DNA of 14,382 bases from Syntrophaceae bacterium UBA1062 (GCA_002316295.1 DCDF01000068.1:1-14382); one strand, 5' to 3'; positions 7,103 through 14,191 are shown, counted from the stretch's first letter. A program made the numbers and translations. Notes: generated by a model from the sequence alone, not told the origin.

Positions 7103-9706
7103 CTACCCTCCATATCGCTTGTTATAGATAACGTCCCAGAGCGCCATTTTAAGGCAGGAGCCATGCTCTTCAAGCCAACGTGCGGCCTGGGCGAATTCCT
7201 TGATCCTAGCCCGGCGGTCTTCAGCCGGGAGCCCTTTTCCGATGTTGCGCTCAGTGCTGTAGCTAAACAGCGCGCGCCATTTCAAACTTTCCATATTGTG
7301 TAGATCAGCCTCACCCTTTGCGAGGACCTGCCTTGCCTGCTGGGCTCGGTCGATAAAATCATTCAACCGGTACGCCATGGCCTTGTTGACCAGACCGCCA
7401 TCCCACCATGATAGCAGTTGTTCCTTGATGCTGCTGATCTTGGCAAACTCGTCCCAGGTGGCAGTCTGGCCGAAGAGGGTAATACGGTTGCGATCCGCGA
7501 CCTTGGCATGTGCGAGCGCTTCTTCGGCGGCTTCGGCCAGGCGTCTGAGTGGCGTTCCAGGCTTATGCAGCGTAATACCCGCAGAGAAGTGGATCTCGGG
7601 ATTGGCACAGACATACCACGCGAAGGCCTTGCGCAGGTGTAGGCTCAGGTCGATTATACGATTCCAAGGACCTATCAGGAAGAGATCATCCCCACCGGCG
7701 AAGACCGTGTATATATCCTGGAAACGAGAGTCTGTTTTGAGCAGGTGCGGTAGATACACGCAAAAGAAAAAGTTGAGCTGCCGGCTGAGTGCGGCCAGAC
7801 GTGAGATACTGAACATGCCGGGTGGAATGCCGGCGGCCATGAGCATGCCGAGCTGATCTACATCGGCTTTGAGCACACCCAGGGCTTGTATGCCCTGGAA
7901 GAGGCCTTCATCAGTCTGATTGCGAGCCTTGGCAGCAATATGTCCAAAGGTCATGAGATTTCCGAGTTCAAGCCCCTCAATATCTTCCAGAGTCCGACCT
8001 TCGCTTTTCTCGTCCGAGAGGATGCGATCATCGTGCAGGTCGGCCTCAGAGACAAGCGGCACATATCCTTTCATGAAGCGTGCTGTAATGTTCTTCTGCA
8101 CTGACCCGTCTTTCTGGATGGATATGTCCCAATGTTTCAAAAGTGCCCCCTGCCGGGCCAGTTCATTCAGCCCTCCGTCCAGAAAGGCCACCTGATATCG
8201 GCCGAAGATGGGCTCAGACAGGGAATTCCCTTTGTCGTGGATCTGGGCGTCAGCCTGCAATATTGCCAGTTGATCTTTCTTGACGATCTTTTCACCCAGA
8301 AAGATATGGTCATGGCAGAGGGTGCAGGCTGACTGAGCATCACCGAGTATAGGCTTTCCTTCCACTTCTGGACTGGATGGTCGTTTGCCGCAGAAGGGGC
8401 ATAGGGGCCTTTTCAATTCATTGTGAAACTCATCCAGATAGCCAGGCACGGCACCTCCATAACGGTCCATATCGATCTTTGTGAACTTGCGGCGTTCCAT
8501 GCTCTGCCCTGTCTTTTCCCACAAGGCGGTGAATCGGTCGCCCGTAAAATCCGCCGGGCAAGCCTCGACCCAGCCGATTCCGAAGGAACTATCACCGTAG
8601 GTGGTTTTCATAAACCAGGCGTTTATTTCCTTTTCGACCTTCCCGATCACTTCTTTGATCCTAGGGGTATTGGGTGCGATGATGGTGAATTTGCCTGCTG
8701 CGTTCAAGACAACGGACAGTGAAGAGAGACCGATCTCACGGCAGAGCATGTCGGCTGCTAGCTCCGAGAAGAGCGATACGGCAAAAGACCTGCCCCGCAG
8801 GATTTTGCTCCGGGCCTTGCCCGTTTCACCTCCATCGCTGAAGATGAAATCCTGGATGCCGTAGGAGTCACCACCGATCAGGAGAAACTTGGAGGGCTTG
8901 TCATCCTGAACAGAAGTAATGTTAAGTGTTCCGGTTTCCTTGTGGTGGATATACAAGGCAGAAGCAAGCGCTGCGGTAATTCGCGAATGGTCGTACAGAG
9001 CAACATCAGGAACAATATTTCCGGCCCGTGCTGCCGGAATTGTCGATGTGAAGATCAGCAACAGGCTGTCCAGATGCTCCAGCCACAGGGTTACACTTTC
9101 TTTCCGGTGCTTCAGCTTTTCAAGCGCGAAAATGAACTCGTCAAAGAGCCTTTTGTACTCGTTTCTGGCTATCGCATTTTCATCGGGTTCATGAGTCTCT
9201 CTCCTTTCCGGGAAGATATTTGCTGCGGATATCTCCTTTAATGGGTAGCACCAGCAATATTTATCGCGCATAGTTGGATAAACATCTTTTCCAAGGTGTT
9301 CAAAAAGAGGCAGTAGCCGTGTTTTGCGGTAATTCTGCCATGCGATGGATTTGTTATATTCATCGAATTCAATACGGTCCATGCCGCTGGAAAGACGGTC
9401 TGCCATGGCAATAATCCATTGCAGAGGTGTCTCAGGTTTGTGGTGACCAGCCGCCAGGTTCATAAAGGGATCATCGAGGCCCCAGTTGGCCTTGTTGAAT
9501 ACCGCAGGCAGGAGTTTTTCTATGTGATCGATAAATGCTGCAGTGTAGAGGGCATGCCGATGGGTGTACTCGTTATTGAATTGTGGGAGATACAAACCGG
9601 CATTCCCATCTTCAAATCCAGGGAGGAGTTCCATTCCGCCTTCGGCGAACTTGCCTATATCGTGTAGAAAAGCTGCCAGGGTTATTTTTAATACCGTATC
9701 ATCCAT
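7103..9706 (-). CDS. cas10: type III-A CRISPR-Cas large subunit Cas10/Csm1
   Basis: Cas10 is the signature subunit of type III effector complexes. The protein has 867 residues. An N-terminal HD nuclease domain shows LHDIGK (H15, D16), further histidines at 50-51, GHHKP (H88, H89) and MADRLSSG (D103). A zinc-binding pair of CxxC motifs lies at C436/C439 and C461/C464. The second palm domain carries VLKADVDQLG (about 611-620) and the cyclase motif FAGGDDLFLI (GGDD 671-674). Both ssDNA cleavage and cyclic oligoadenylate synthesis are therefore expected. I chose the ATG at 9706 because GGAGG lies eight bases upstream; a TTG at 9721 would add five residues and lacks this support. A 75-base gap separates it from the NE0113-family gene. 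Confidence 0.97.
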   Translation of the reverse strand: MDDTVLKITLAAFLHDIGKFAEGGMELLPGFEDGNAGLYLPQFNNEYTHRHALYTAAFIDHIEKLLPAVFNKANWGLDDPFMNLAAGHHKPETPLQWIIAMADRLSSGMDRIEFDEYNKSIAWQNYRKTRLLPLFEHLGKDVYPTMRDKYCWCYPLKEISAANIFPERRETHEPDENAIARNEYKRLFDEFIFALEKLKHRKESVTLWLEHLDSLLLIFTSTIPAARAGNIVPDVALYDHSRITAALASALYIHHKETGTLNITSVQDDKPSKFLLIGGDSYGIQDFIFSDGGETGKARSKILRGRSFAVSLFSELAADMLCREIGLSSLSVVLNAAGKFTIIAPNTPRIKEVIGKVEKEINAWFMKTTYGDSSFGIGWVEACPADFTGDRFTALWEKTGQSMERRKFTKIDMDRYGGAVPGYLDEFHNELKRPLCPFCGKRPSSPEVEGKPILGDAQSACTLCHDHIFLGEKIVKKDQLAILQADAQIHDKGNSLSEPIFGRYQVAFLDGGLNELARQGALLKHWDISIQKDGSVQKNITARFMKGYVPLVSEADLHDDRILSDEKSEGRTLEDIEGLELGNLMTFGHIAAKARNQTDEGLFQGIQALGVLKADVDQLGMLMAAGIPPGMFSISRLAALSRQLNFFFCVYLPHLLKTDSRFQDIYTVFAGGDDLFLIGPWNRIIDLSLHLRKAFAWYVCANPEIHFSAGITLHKPGTPLRRLAEAAEEALAHAKVADRNRITLFGQTATWDEFAKISSIKEQLLSWWDGGLVNKAMAYRLNDFIDRAQQARQVLAKGEADLHNMESLKWRALFSYSTERNIGKGLPAEDRRARIKEFAQAARWLEEHGSCLKMALWDVIYNKRYGG

Positions 9707-9767
9707 AGGTTGCACCTCCAAAGTCCATCCTCTGTACTTGCATGAAAACGCCCTCTGTTCTTTCTTC

Positions 9768-9777
9768 GCAACATTGC
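9768..9777. promoter_or_regulatory. putative operator, copy 2 (upstream of cas10)
   Basis: GCAACATTGC lies in the 75-base gap between the NE0113-family gene and cas10, four bases past the stop of that gene and 62 bases upstream of the cas10 start. It matches the copy in front of cas1 over 12 bases (9767-9778). No convincing -35/-10 pair is visible in the gap, so the motif may sit within or beside a weak internal promoter. Confidence 0.4.
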
Positions 9778-9781
9778 CACC

Positions 9782-10903
9782 TCACAGGATAACCCGGATA
9801 CGCTCCCGCGGGATGCGGATGCCGAAGCGGGTATCTGGTTTTTTCCCCTTTGATTCGATGACTAGCTCATGGGAGGCGCTCAGCCCGAAGGTGGCAATAA
9901 TGTTGTGTTTCAGCTTGCTCTTGTATGAGTTGAAGTTCTGCGCGTTCAGGTTCATGATGCCTGTGTCGCTCATCGCGGCAAGTTCCCTGGTGCCGGCGAT
10001 CGTGCGATAGATATCCATGATCTGCTCGGTGCGGTCGAGTATGACGGTGATCGGCAGATAGCACTTCGAGCAGGACCGGCAGCCTGTGTCCAGGGTGCAG
10101 GAGCGTTTCTCCCTCGCAAAGAAGGCGTACACCGCGAGGTGGGATGGATGAACATCCATCTCGCGGCCCTTATATCGCAGACAGCCTGTATGGAGGTCCA
10201 CCTCCAGCAGGGCCGGCTTTTCCCTGATGAGCGAGAGCATGAGCGTTGCCGGGTCTTTGGGCTCGCGCAGCATGTCTTCAGACAGTCTTTCCCGGAGGGA
10301 CACGAACGGTATGAGCACCAGTTGCACCTCGGCATACTTTGTCTCCCGGACGTACGGTCTGCCATCACTGTCGAGCAGCTCGATGGGCGTGGAAACGGGA
10401 GGCGGGTAGAAGAAATTTCGGTTGCTCTCGAACTCCGGCGTGACGAGCACATGGTAGATGCGGTCCTGTACGCGGCCATAGAACTGCGCCGCGGCCATGA
10501 GACAGGCGCTCATGGTCTTGCGTCCGCCTGCTATGGAAAAGAAAACCGCATGATCGGGGTTGCTCGTAAAGCGATAGGTGAACTCTGCGCAGGTTTTCAT
10601 GAGCAGAGCGTTGTCGTCTTCGTCGCGGATGTCGTCCAGTTCGATGCCCTTGGCATCTCGCACCACATGCACATGGTCAAAGGCAAATGCGATGGTGCCA
10701 GGTTCTACTCGATAGTCGCTGAGATATTTTTGGAACATGCCGTCGTGCGGCGAGAGCAGGGTGGCGTAGATCCGCTCCTTGCCGGCGCGGGTGGTGATGA
10801 CATGGATCTCGTCGATATGTCTTCCTTCCTTATGCAGGGCGTACAGGGTCTCGGTGATCACCTGGGGGTTCAGTCCAACGACGGCGAGGAGGATGTTTTT
10901 CAT
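9782..10903 (-). CDS. NE0113-family CARF protein (TIGR02584/PF09623 type), probable ring nuclease
   Basis: The N-terminal CARF domain begins MKNILLAVVGLNPQVITETL, which is typical of the NE0113 family. It continues with HVITTRAGKERI (about 34-45), LLSPHDGMF and the ligand-loop motif SIAGGRKTMSAC (about 123-134). Family members are described as CRISPR ring nucleases or Csm6-like proteins that bind cyclic oligoadenylate. The C-terminal half (about 235-373) looks winged-helix-like: a strand pair with GREMDVHPSHLAVYAFFA, a putative recognition helix near NFNSYKSKLKHNI, and a final FGIRIPRERIRVIL. A CxxCxxC cluster (C275, C278, C281) may bind metal. R247-x4-H252 formally resembles a HEPN motif, but it sits in a predicted strand region and is probably fortuitous. 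GGAAGGAG precedes the start at 10903. Confidence 0.82.
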   Translation of the reverse strand: MKNILLAVVGLNPQVITETLYALHKEGRHIDEIHVITTRAGKERIYATLLSPHDGMFQKYLSDYRVEPGTIAFAFDHVHVVRDAKGIELDDIRDEDDNALLMKTCAEFTYRFTSNPDHAVFFSIAGGRKTMSACLMAAAQFYGRVQDRIYHVLVTPEFESNRNFFYPPPVSTPIELLDSDGRPYVRETKYAEVQLVLIPFVSLRERLSEDMLREPKDPATLMLSLIREKPALLEVDLHTGCLRYKGREMDVHPSHLAVYAFFAREKRSCTLDTGCRSCSKCYLPITVILDRTEQIMDIYRTIAGTRELAAMSDTGIMNLNAQNFNSYKSKLKHNIIATFGLSASHELVIESKGKKPDTRFGIRIPRERIRVIL

Positions 10904-10937
10904 GGACAGGGCTCCTTCCTGACTATGAAGTGCTTTG

Positions 10938-11897
10938 TCATGACAGCTCCACTGTTATTTTCCCGAGCCCGAAGGTGGTCTGCTTCCCCAGGTGCACTTC
11001 CTGGCAAAAGCTCAAAATGGGAAGGTACTCGCTCGGTACATCCGCATACGTGACCTCTCCGACCATTCCCCCCATGAACATGGCCTGCTCCTGTCGGTTG
11101 GAATAGCGCCTCCAGTCAAACCAGCGTATGGATGATTCCATTACCTGAACATCCATGGCGCGATGCACCAGTCCCTTGTAATCGAGCTGCGGTTCGCCCG
11201 AGCCATGATAAGTGAGGAGGGAAGACAACCTCCTCAATCCCGCCCGAATAAGGACATGGAAGGGCAAATCCGGTTCGAGCCTGCTCCTGTATTTCAGTCT
11301 CAGGGGAGTTTTGAGGGTGATCTTCACCGTACACTTCCCTGCTTGGACTGGGTATCCTCCAATGAGATCATCGGGGAGATTTGTCTGCAAGTCCTGGAAG
11401 CTGCTCATCTGCCTTGTTGTGAATGAATACAGCTCACGTCCGCTGGAGCATACTGTCCTGAGGGTAAAACCTGCAGCCTTGCCCTTGGTCCTCCTGCCGA
11501 TTCCTGTTCTGCCGATCTGCTCTATGGCATAGATGAAGTAGGGCAGATACTCATTCGCCTTGCCGAAGAGCAGCAGCGTAAACTCAAATGGTTCGCCTGC
11601 CTTATAGGTGGTTTTTGTTTCAAGGGGCGGCTCAATGACGTATGGATTGGGCGGAGCGGCTATCCTTTTTTTCTGTGGATATGGCCCACCGCCGTGATGG
11701 ACGCCTTCGAATACGAACGCATACACACATGTCTGCCTCAGGAGGCACTCTTCACACGACTGGCGCTTCAGCGCGCACACCACCTTTTTCAGGGCGTGGC
11801 CCAATACACCTCGGAAGGTGGAGCCCTTGTATTCCGGGAGGGCTGCGTTATCTTCAAACACGCAGGAAAAATGATATCTGCCGAAAACCACTGTCAT
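10938..11897 (-). CDS. cas6: CRISPR RNA-processing endoribonuclease Cas6
   Basis: Cas6 cuts the CRISPR precursor transcript within the repeats to give crRNAs. The 319-residue product has a double RAMP layout. PEYKGSTFRGVLGHALKK (about 21-38) is followed by a cysteine cluster (C41, C48, C51, C57), and EQIGRTGIGRRTKGKAAGF lies at about 126-144. The C-terminal glycine-rich signature HLGKQTTFGLGKI is at about 302-314. This pattern fits the PF10040-type Cas6 common in type III systems. I chose the ATG at 11897, preceded by AGAGGGGG; a TTG at 11927 and an ATG at 11918 are in-frame alternatives that add residues of no family resemblance. It is the first gene of the locus, 34 bases before the NE0113-family gene. 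Confidence 0.9.
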   Translation of the reverse strand: MTVVFGRYHFSCVFEDNAALPEYKGSTFRGVLGHALKKVVCALKRQSCEECLLRQTCVYAFVFEGVHHGGGPYPQKKRIAAPPNPYVIEPPLETKTTYKAGEPFEFTLLLFGKANEYLPYFIYAIEQIGRTGIGRRTKGKAAGFTLRTVCSSGRELYSFTTRQMSSFQDLQTNLPDDLIGGYPVQAGKCTVKITLKTPLRLKYRSRLEPDLPFHVLIRAGLRRLSSLLTYHGSGEPQLDYKGLVHRAMDVQVMESSIRWFDWRRYSNRQEQAMFMGGMVGEVTYADVPSEYLPILSFCQEVHLGKQTTFGLGKITVELS

Positions 11898-11935
11898 AGC
11901 CCCCTCTAAACATGGCATAAACAACAATACAACTT

Positions 11936-11949
11936 CTGCAATGTTGCAG
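11936..11949. promoter_or_regulatory. putative operator, copy 3 (upstream of cas6)
   Basis: CTGCAATGTTGCAG is a perfect inverted repeat (6-base arms, 2-base centre), 38 bases upstream of the cas6 start. Its inner GCAATGTTGC (11938-11947) is the exact reverse complement of the core found in front of cas1 and cas10. A TTGCAG overlapping it on the minus strand could be read as a -35 box with TATGCC 16 bases further on, but the match is weak. Confidence 0.4.
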
Positions 11950-12532
11950 CTTTGTGTTGCTTCTGATCAGCCTATGGCCAGATCAATTTCATGGGACACG
12001 ATTACTCGTAAATGCGCAATTGGGATGTTCCTGGATCGGTTCATTAGAAAATGCCTTCAGTCCATTATCATCCCTGATTGTCGCGCACGTATGCGTGATT
12101 CTAACGATCCCATTGTAGGGGTCTTTATCAATCATTGATACCAATCAAGTATAACTTATTGAGAAAATTTGGGCAAATGGTAAATATTGAAACTTATCAC
12201 AGAGCAGATCCTTTGCCTCCCCCTTGGGTCGATAGCCGGCTGAGGAGTCGGCTCGGATATCTGATAGACATTACAAACGCAAGCCGACATAAATATTGAC
12301 AGCATAGATATGCCAAGACTGCCTGTCTTGGGGATAATTATGGATGGTATCAATTGAATACATTTTCCGATTCTGAGTGATTCCCAGCCTATCCTTTCTC
12401 CCCGGCCAGGTTTCGTGGTATAGTCTGGCTTTAGGTGGAAGAGGGGGTGTTTGTTGAAATGCAGGGGTTGATGCTCTATTCCGGCAACAGGCTCGAGCAG
12501 CTTGCACACAAAATCGCCGAAAGTCCTTTACC
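11950..12532. other. gene-poor stretch between cas6 and the membrane-protein gene
   Basis: No frame here gives a protein I recognise. Short symmetries are present: ATCAAT-C-ATTGAT at 12127-12139, a bulged CAAT/ATTG-AAGT/ACTT repeat at 12142-12161, and CCAAGAC-TGCCT-GTCTTGG at 12313-12331. None is followed by a U-tract on either strand. On the minus strand, frames at 12546-12271 and 12509-12156 stay open for 91 and 117 codons. The first ends in a tryptophan- and tyrosine-rich segment (WHIYAVNIYVGLRL) that resembles a terminal outer-membrane beta strand, so a degraded gene is possible. A TATAGT at 12418-12423 could be a -10 box for the downstream plus-strand gene, without a clear -35. Confidence 0.4.
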
Positions 12533-13018
12533 ATGAAAATTTTCAAGGCAACTTGGAAGTATTCAATGGTTTTTTTATTTAGTTTGGTTCTATGTGTAAT
12601 GTTTTTATTTAGTGGTGTGCTTTCAATTCTGGTAGGGTTTTATTTATTTTCATTTTTAATGGTTATGATTAGCCTCTGGATATTACATTATTTATTGTTT
12701 GTTCTGGCTAGAGAGATAACCATTCAAGAAGACGGGATCATATATAAGACTATAATAAGAAGGAAAAATATAAAATTTTCTGAAATTAAGGAGATAAAAT
12801 CAATTTATACAATGAGATCCCTGGTTTTAGCTGGTGGAGACAGGCAGAAGGCTCGAATGATTTGTTCAATTATTCTAAGAGATAAGCCATTTAACATGCT
12901 TTATTTTGGGAGTACTATCGAGAACTATAAGGAAGCGTATAAAGATATTCAATATTCTTGGAAGAAAGAAGGACTTCCAAGTGAACTAAGGGACGAGGGG
13001 ACTAAAGGACGTCCTTAA
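12533..13018 (+). CDS. hypothetical two-helix membrane protein with a PH-like tail
   Basis: The 161-residue product has two hydrophobic segments (about 12-33 and 35-58) joined by a tight turn, so it should sit in the cytoplasmic membrane. The soluble tail then begins REITIQEDGIIYKTIIRRKN, followed by FSEIKEIKSI. This strand-rich pattern resembles bacterial PH-like domains in small membrane proteins. The ATG at 12533 lacks a clear ribosome binding site; an ATG at 12566 has GGAAG six bases upstream and would remove 11 residues. The gene is visibly richer in A and T than its neighbours, suggesting separate acquisition. The last codons lie in a G-rich, repetitive stretch (12990-13016) with the palindrome AAGGACGTCCTT, so the tail may have been altered by a mobile repeat. 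No function is assigned. Confidence 0.6.
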   Translation: MKIFKATWKYSMVFLFSLVLCVMFLFSGVLSILVGFYLFSFLMVMISLWILHYLLFVLAREITIQEDGIIYKTIIRRKNIKFSEIKEIKSIYTMRSLVLAGGDRQKARMICSIILRDKPFNMLYFGSTIENYKEAYKDIQYSWKKEGLPSELRDEGTKGRP

Positions 13019-13056
13019 CATATTAACTTGTCGAGTTGAGCGGCTAATTTCTGTTT

Positions 13057-13200
13057 TTACTCGACCGGTGAGAGGTTGCCGAGTTCCTGGTGAGGTCGCT
13101 CGGTGTTATACTCTCCGATCAAGTCTTCGATAACCTTCTTTGCCTCAATGAAGGAATCAAACTCCTGAAGCCAGATGCATTCTTTCCTTATTAGTTCGAT
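13057..13200 (-). pseudogene. remnant of an IS3-type transposase, C-terminal end
   Basis: The minus strand reads IELIRKECIWLQEF, then DSFIEAKKVIEDLIGEYNTE, then RPHQELGNLSPVE and a stop at 13057-13059. The YN-ERPHQ-LG-LSP ending is characteristic of the integrase core of IS3-family and related transposases. Only about 47 residues remain. A stop codon lies a few codons upstream, and no catalytic DDE core can be seen. The copy is therefore dead. Flanking inverted repeats and target duplication were not identified. Confidence 0.8.
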
Positions 13201-13366
13201 TTTTGAAGGGCTTTAAAAGAACGGGTCTGATTCTCCTTGAGCTTGCTCCTTGGAGATAAGGTCCCAGGGCTTGCCTTACAGGTTCATATCTTTGTGATCT
13301 TTCCACCGGAGGGGGAGGGTCTCTGGATAGCAGTCTGCTTCGGCATCCGGTAACTTTGGGCCGCTT
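13201..13366. other. gap between smr and the transposase remnant
   Basis: No complete gene is present. In the minus frame of the transposase remnant, the sequence upstream of its stop (13213-13270) is open for about 20 codons (beginning GKPWDLISKEQAQGE) between stops, so it may be further debris of the same insertion. CTCCTTG is repeated at 13231-13237 and 13246-13252. No convincing smr terminator is visible. Confidence 0.35.
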
Positions 13367-14059
13367 TCAGGGCCGGTTCCACCTGGACTTCTTGGGCCGC
13401 CTCTTGAGCAGGACGTACAGCGCGCCGGTGCCGCCGTCGCAGGGGCGGGCCGAGCTGAAGGCCAGGACGAGGTGAGAGAGGCTGCCGGTGGTGAGCCATC
13501 GGATGAGGTGCTCCTTGAGGACCGGGCCCTGGCTCGATTTGAGCCCTCTGCCGTGAATGACGAGCACGACCCGGTGACCGAGCGCGTGAGAGCTCAGGAT
13601 GAAAGATGAGAGCGCCTGCTCCGCAGACTGCTTCGTGTAGCCGTGGAGGTCGAGGTGCCCCTGAACGGTGAGCTCCCCTGACTTGAGCTTGGCCATGGTC
13701 CTGGGATCGAGCTCGATGGTATGGCCCTCCAGATACTCTCCGGTGCAGGTGATGTCGAAGTGGGCGGTGCCTCTGACCAGCGCGTGCAGGGTGTCGATCA
13801 CCTCACGGTCCTGCCTGCGGATGCTTTCCCTGACGGAATTGACGATGTCCACCGGATCGGCCGGCTCGGGGACGATGCAGTCGTTTCCCAGAGGCGTCAC
13901 CCCGCGCATGGCCAACGCGAAGATCTCTCGGTCGTCGGGCTCGGCAGGAGGCTGCTTCGGCTTCGCCGGCTCAGGGGCGGAGGCCCTCTTTCCGGACGCC
14001 ACCTTCACTCCCTTGAGCTTCTTGAACGGAGCATGGAACGGTTCTTCCTTTTTAGCCAT
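13367..14059 (-). CDS. Smr-domain protein (MutS2 C-terminal-like)
   Basis: The 230-residue protein has a basic, proline-rich N-terminus (about 1-42), a middle segment, and a C-terminal Smr domain (about 134-222). Family motifs are present in order: LDLHGYT (DLHG 137-140), VVLVIHGRGLKSS (HGRG 169-172) and ARPCDGGTGALYVLLKR (about 204-220). Smr domains are found in MutS2 and in stand-alone bacterial proteins and are associated with nucleic-acid nicking or ribosome-rescue cleavage; which applies here cannot be read from the sequence. The start at 14059 has only a weak ribosome binding site. It lies 15 bases after the U-tract of a minus-strand terminator, so expression may depend on readthrough. 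Confidence 0.92.
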   Translation of the reverse strand: MAKKEEPFHAPFKKLKGVKVASGKRASAPEPAKPKQPPAEPDDREIFALAMRGVTPLGNDCIVPEPADPVDIVNSVRESIRRQDREVIDTLHALVRGTAHFDITCTGEYLEGHTIELDPRTMAKLKSGELTVQGHLDLHGYTKQSAEQALSSFILSSHALGHRVVLVIHGRGLKSSQGPVLKEHLIRWLTTGSLSHLVLAFSSARPCDGGTGALYVLLKRRPKKSRWNRP

Positions 14060-14073
14060 CCAATCATCTTAGC

Positions 14074-14114
14074 AAAAAAAAGAGGCCCACTCAATATGAG
14101 GTGGTAGTGGGCCC
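14074..14114 (-). terminator. intrinsic terminator just upstream of smr
   Basis: On the minus strand AGTGGGCC (complement of 14084-14091) pairs with GGCCCACT (complement of 14106-14113). This gives an 8-base-pair GC-rich stem with a 14-base loop. After two intervening bases it is followed by eight consecutive T residues (14081-14074). The stem and U-tract act in the minus direction only. The terminator ends upstream of the smr coding region, so it must end a leader or a small RNA and not a preceding gene. Confidence 0.7.
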
Positions 14115-14155
14115 AAAAAGGAGGTCTATAGCCCTTGAAAGATATGCTATAGGCT
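14074..14155 (-). ncRNA. putative small RNA or attenuated smr leader
   Basis: A transcript from the promoter at 14191-14162 would begin near 14155 and stop at the terminator U-tract, giving about 80-85 nucleotides. It would contain a 5' hairpin (CTATAGC, complement of 14146-14152, with GCTATAG, complement of 14126-14132; 13-base loop), then a single-stranded ACCTCCTTTTT, then the terminator hairpin. CCTCC is complementary to Shine-Dalgarno sequences, a common trait of trans-acting small RNAs. It matches no riboswitch class known to me. Readthrough would give the smr mRNA. Confidence 0.4.
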
Positions 14156-14161
14156 GGTGCC

Positions 14162-14191
14162 CTTATAGTGCACGATTTTTCACGATGTCAA
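14162..14191 (-). promoter_or_regulatory. sigma70-type promoter for the small RNA or smr
   Basis: The minus strand has a perfect TTGACA (14191-14186) and TATAAG (14167-14162), separated by 18 bases. This is the best promoter match in the window. CACGAT is repeated in direct orientation on the plus strand at 14171-14176 and 14181-14186, one helical turn apart and essentially inside the spacer. This could be a binding site for a regulator, perhaps the divergently encoded LysR protein. Confidence 0.6.

Noticed and set aside
8256..8265. GCAATATTGC as a fourth operator copy
   Set aside because: It lies inside the cas10 coding sequence and differs at the two central bases; it is treated as chance.
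10139..11053. Plus-strand frame of 304 codons opposite the NE0113-family gene
   Set aside because: It is antisense to a gene with recognisable CARF motifs and a good ribosome binding site; the translated product has no recognisable features.
11941..12138. Plus-strand 65-codon frame upstream of cas6
   Set aside because: It has no ribosome binding site and no recognisable motif, and it starts inside the putative operator.
12313..12331. CCAAGAC-TGCCT-GTCTTGG hairpin as a terminator
   Set aside because: No run of T follows on either strand, and no gene end lies nearby on a suitable strand.
13284..13499. Minus-strand 71-codon frame overlapping the smr 3' end
   Set aside because: Most of it is a shifted reading of the Smr domain; its arginine-rich composition is typical of a shadow frame.
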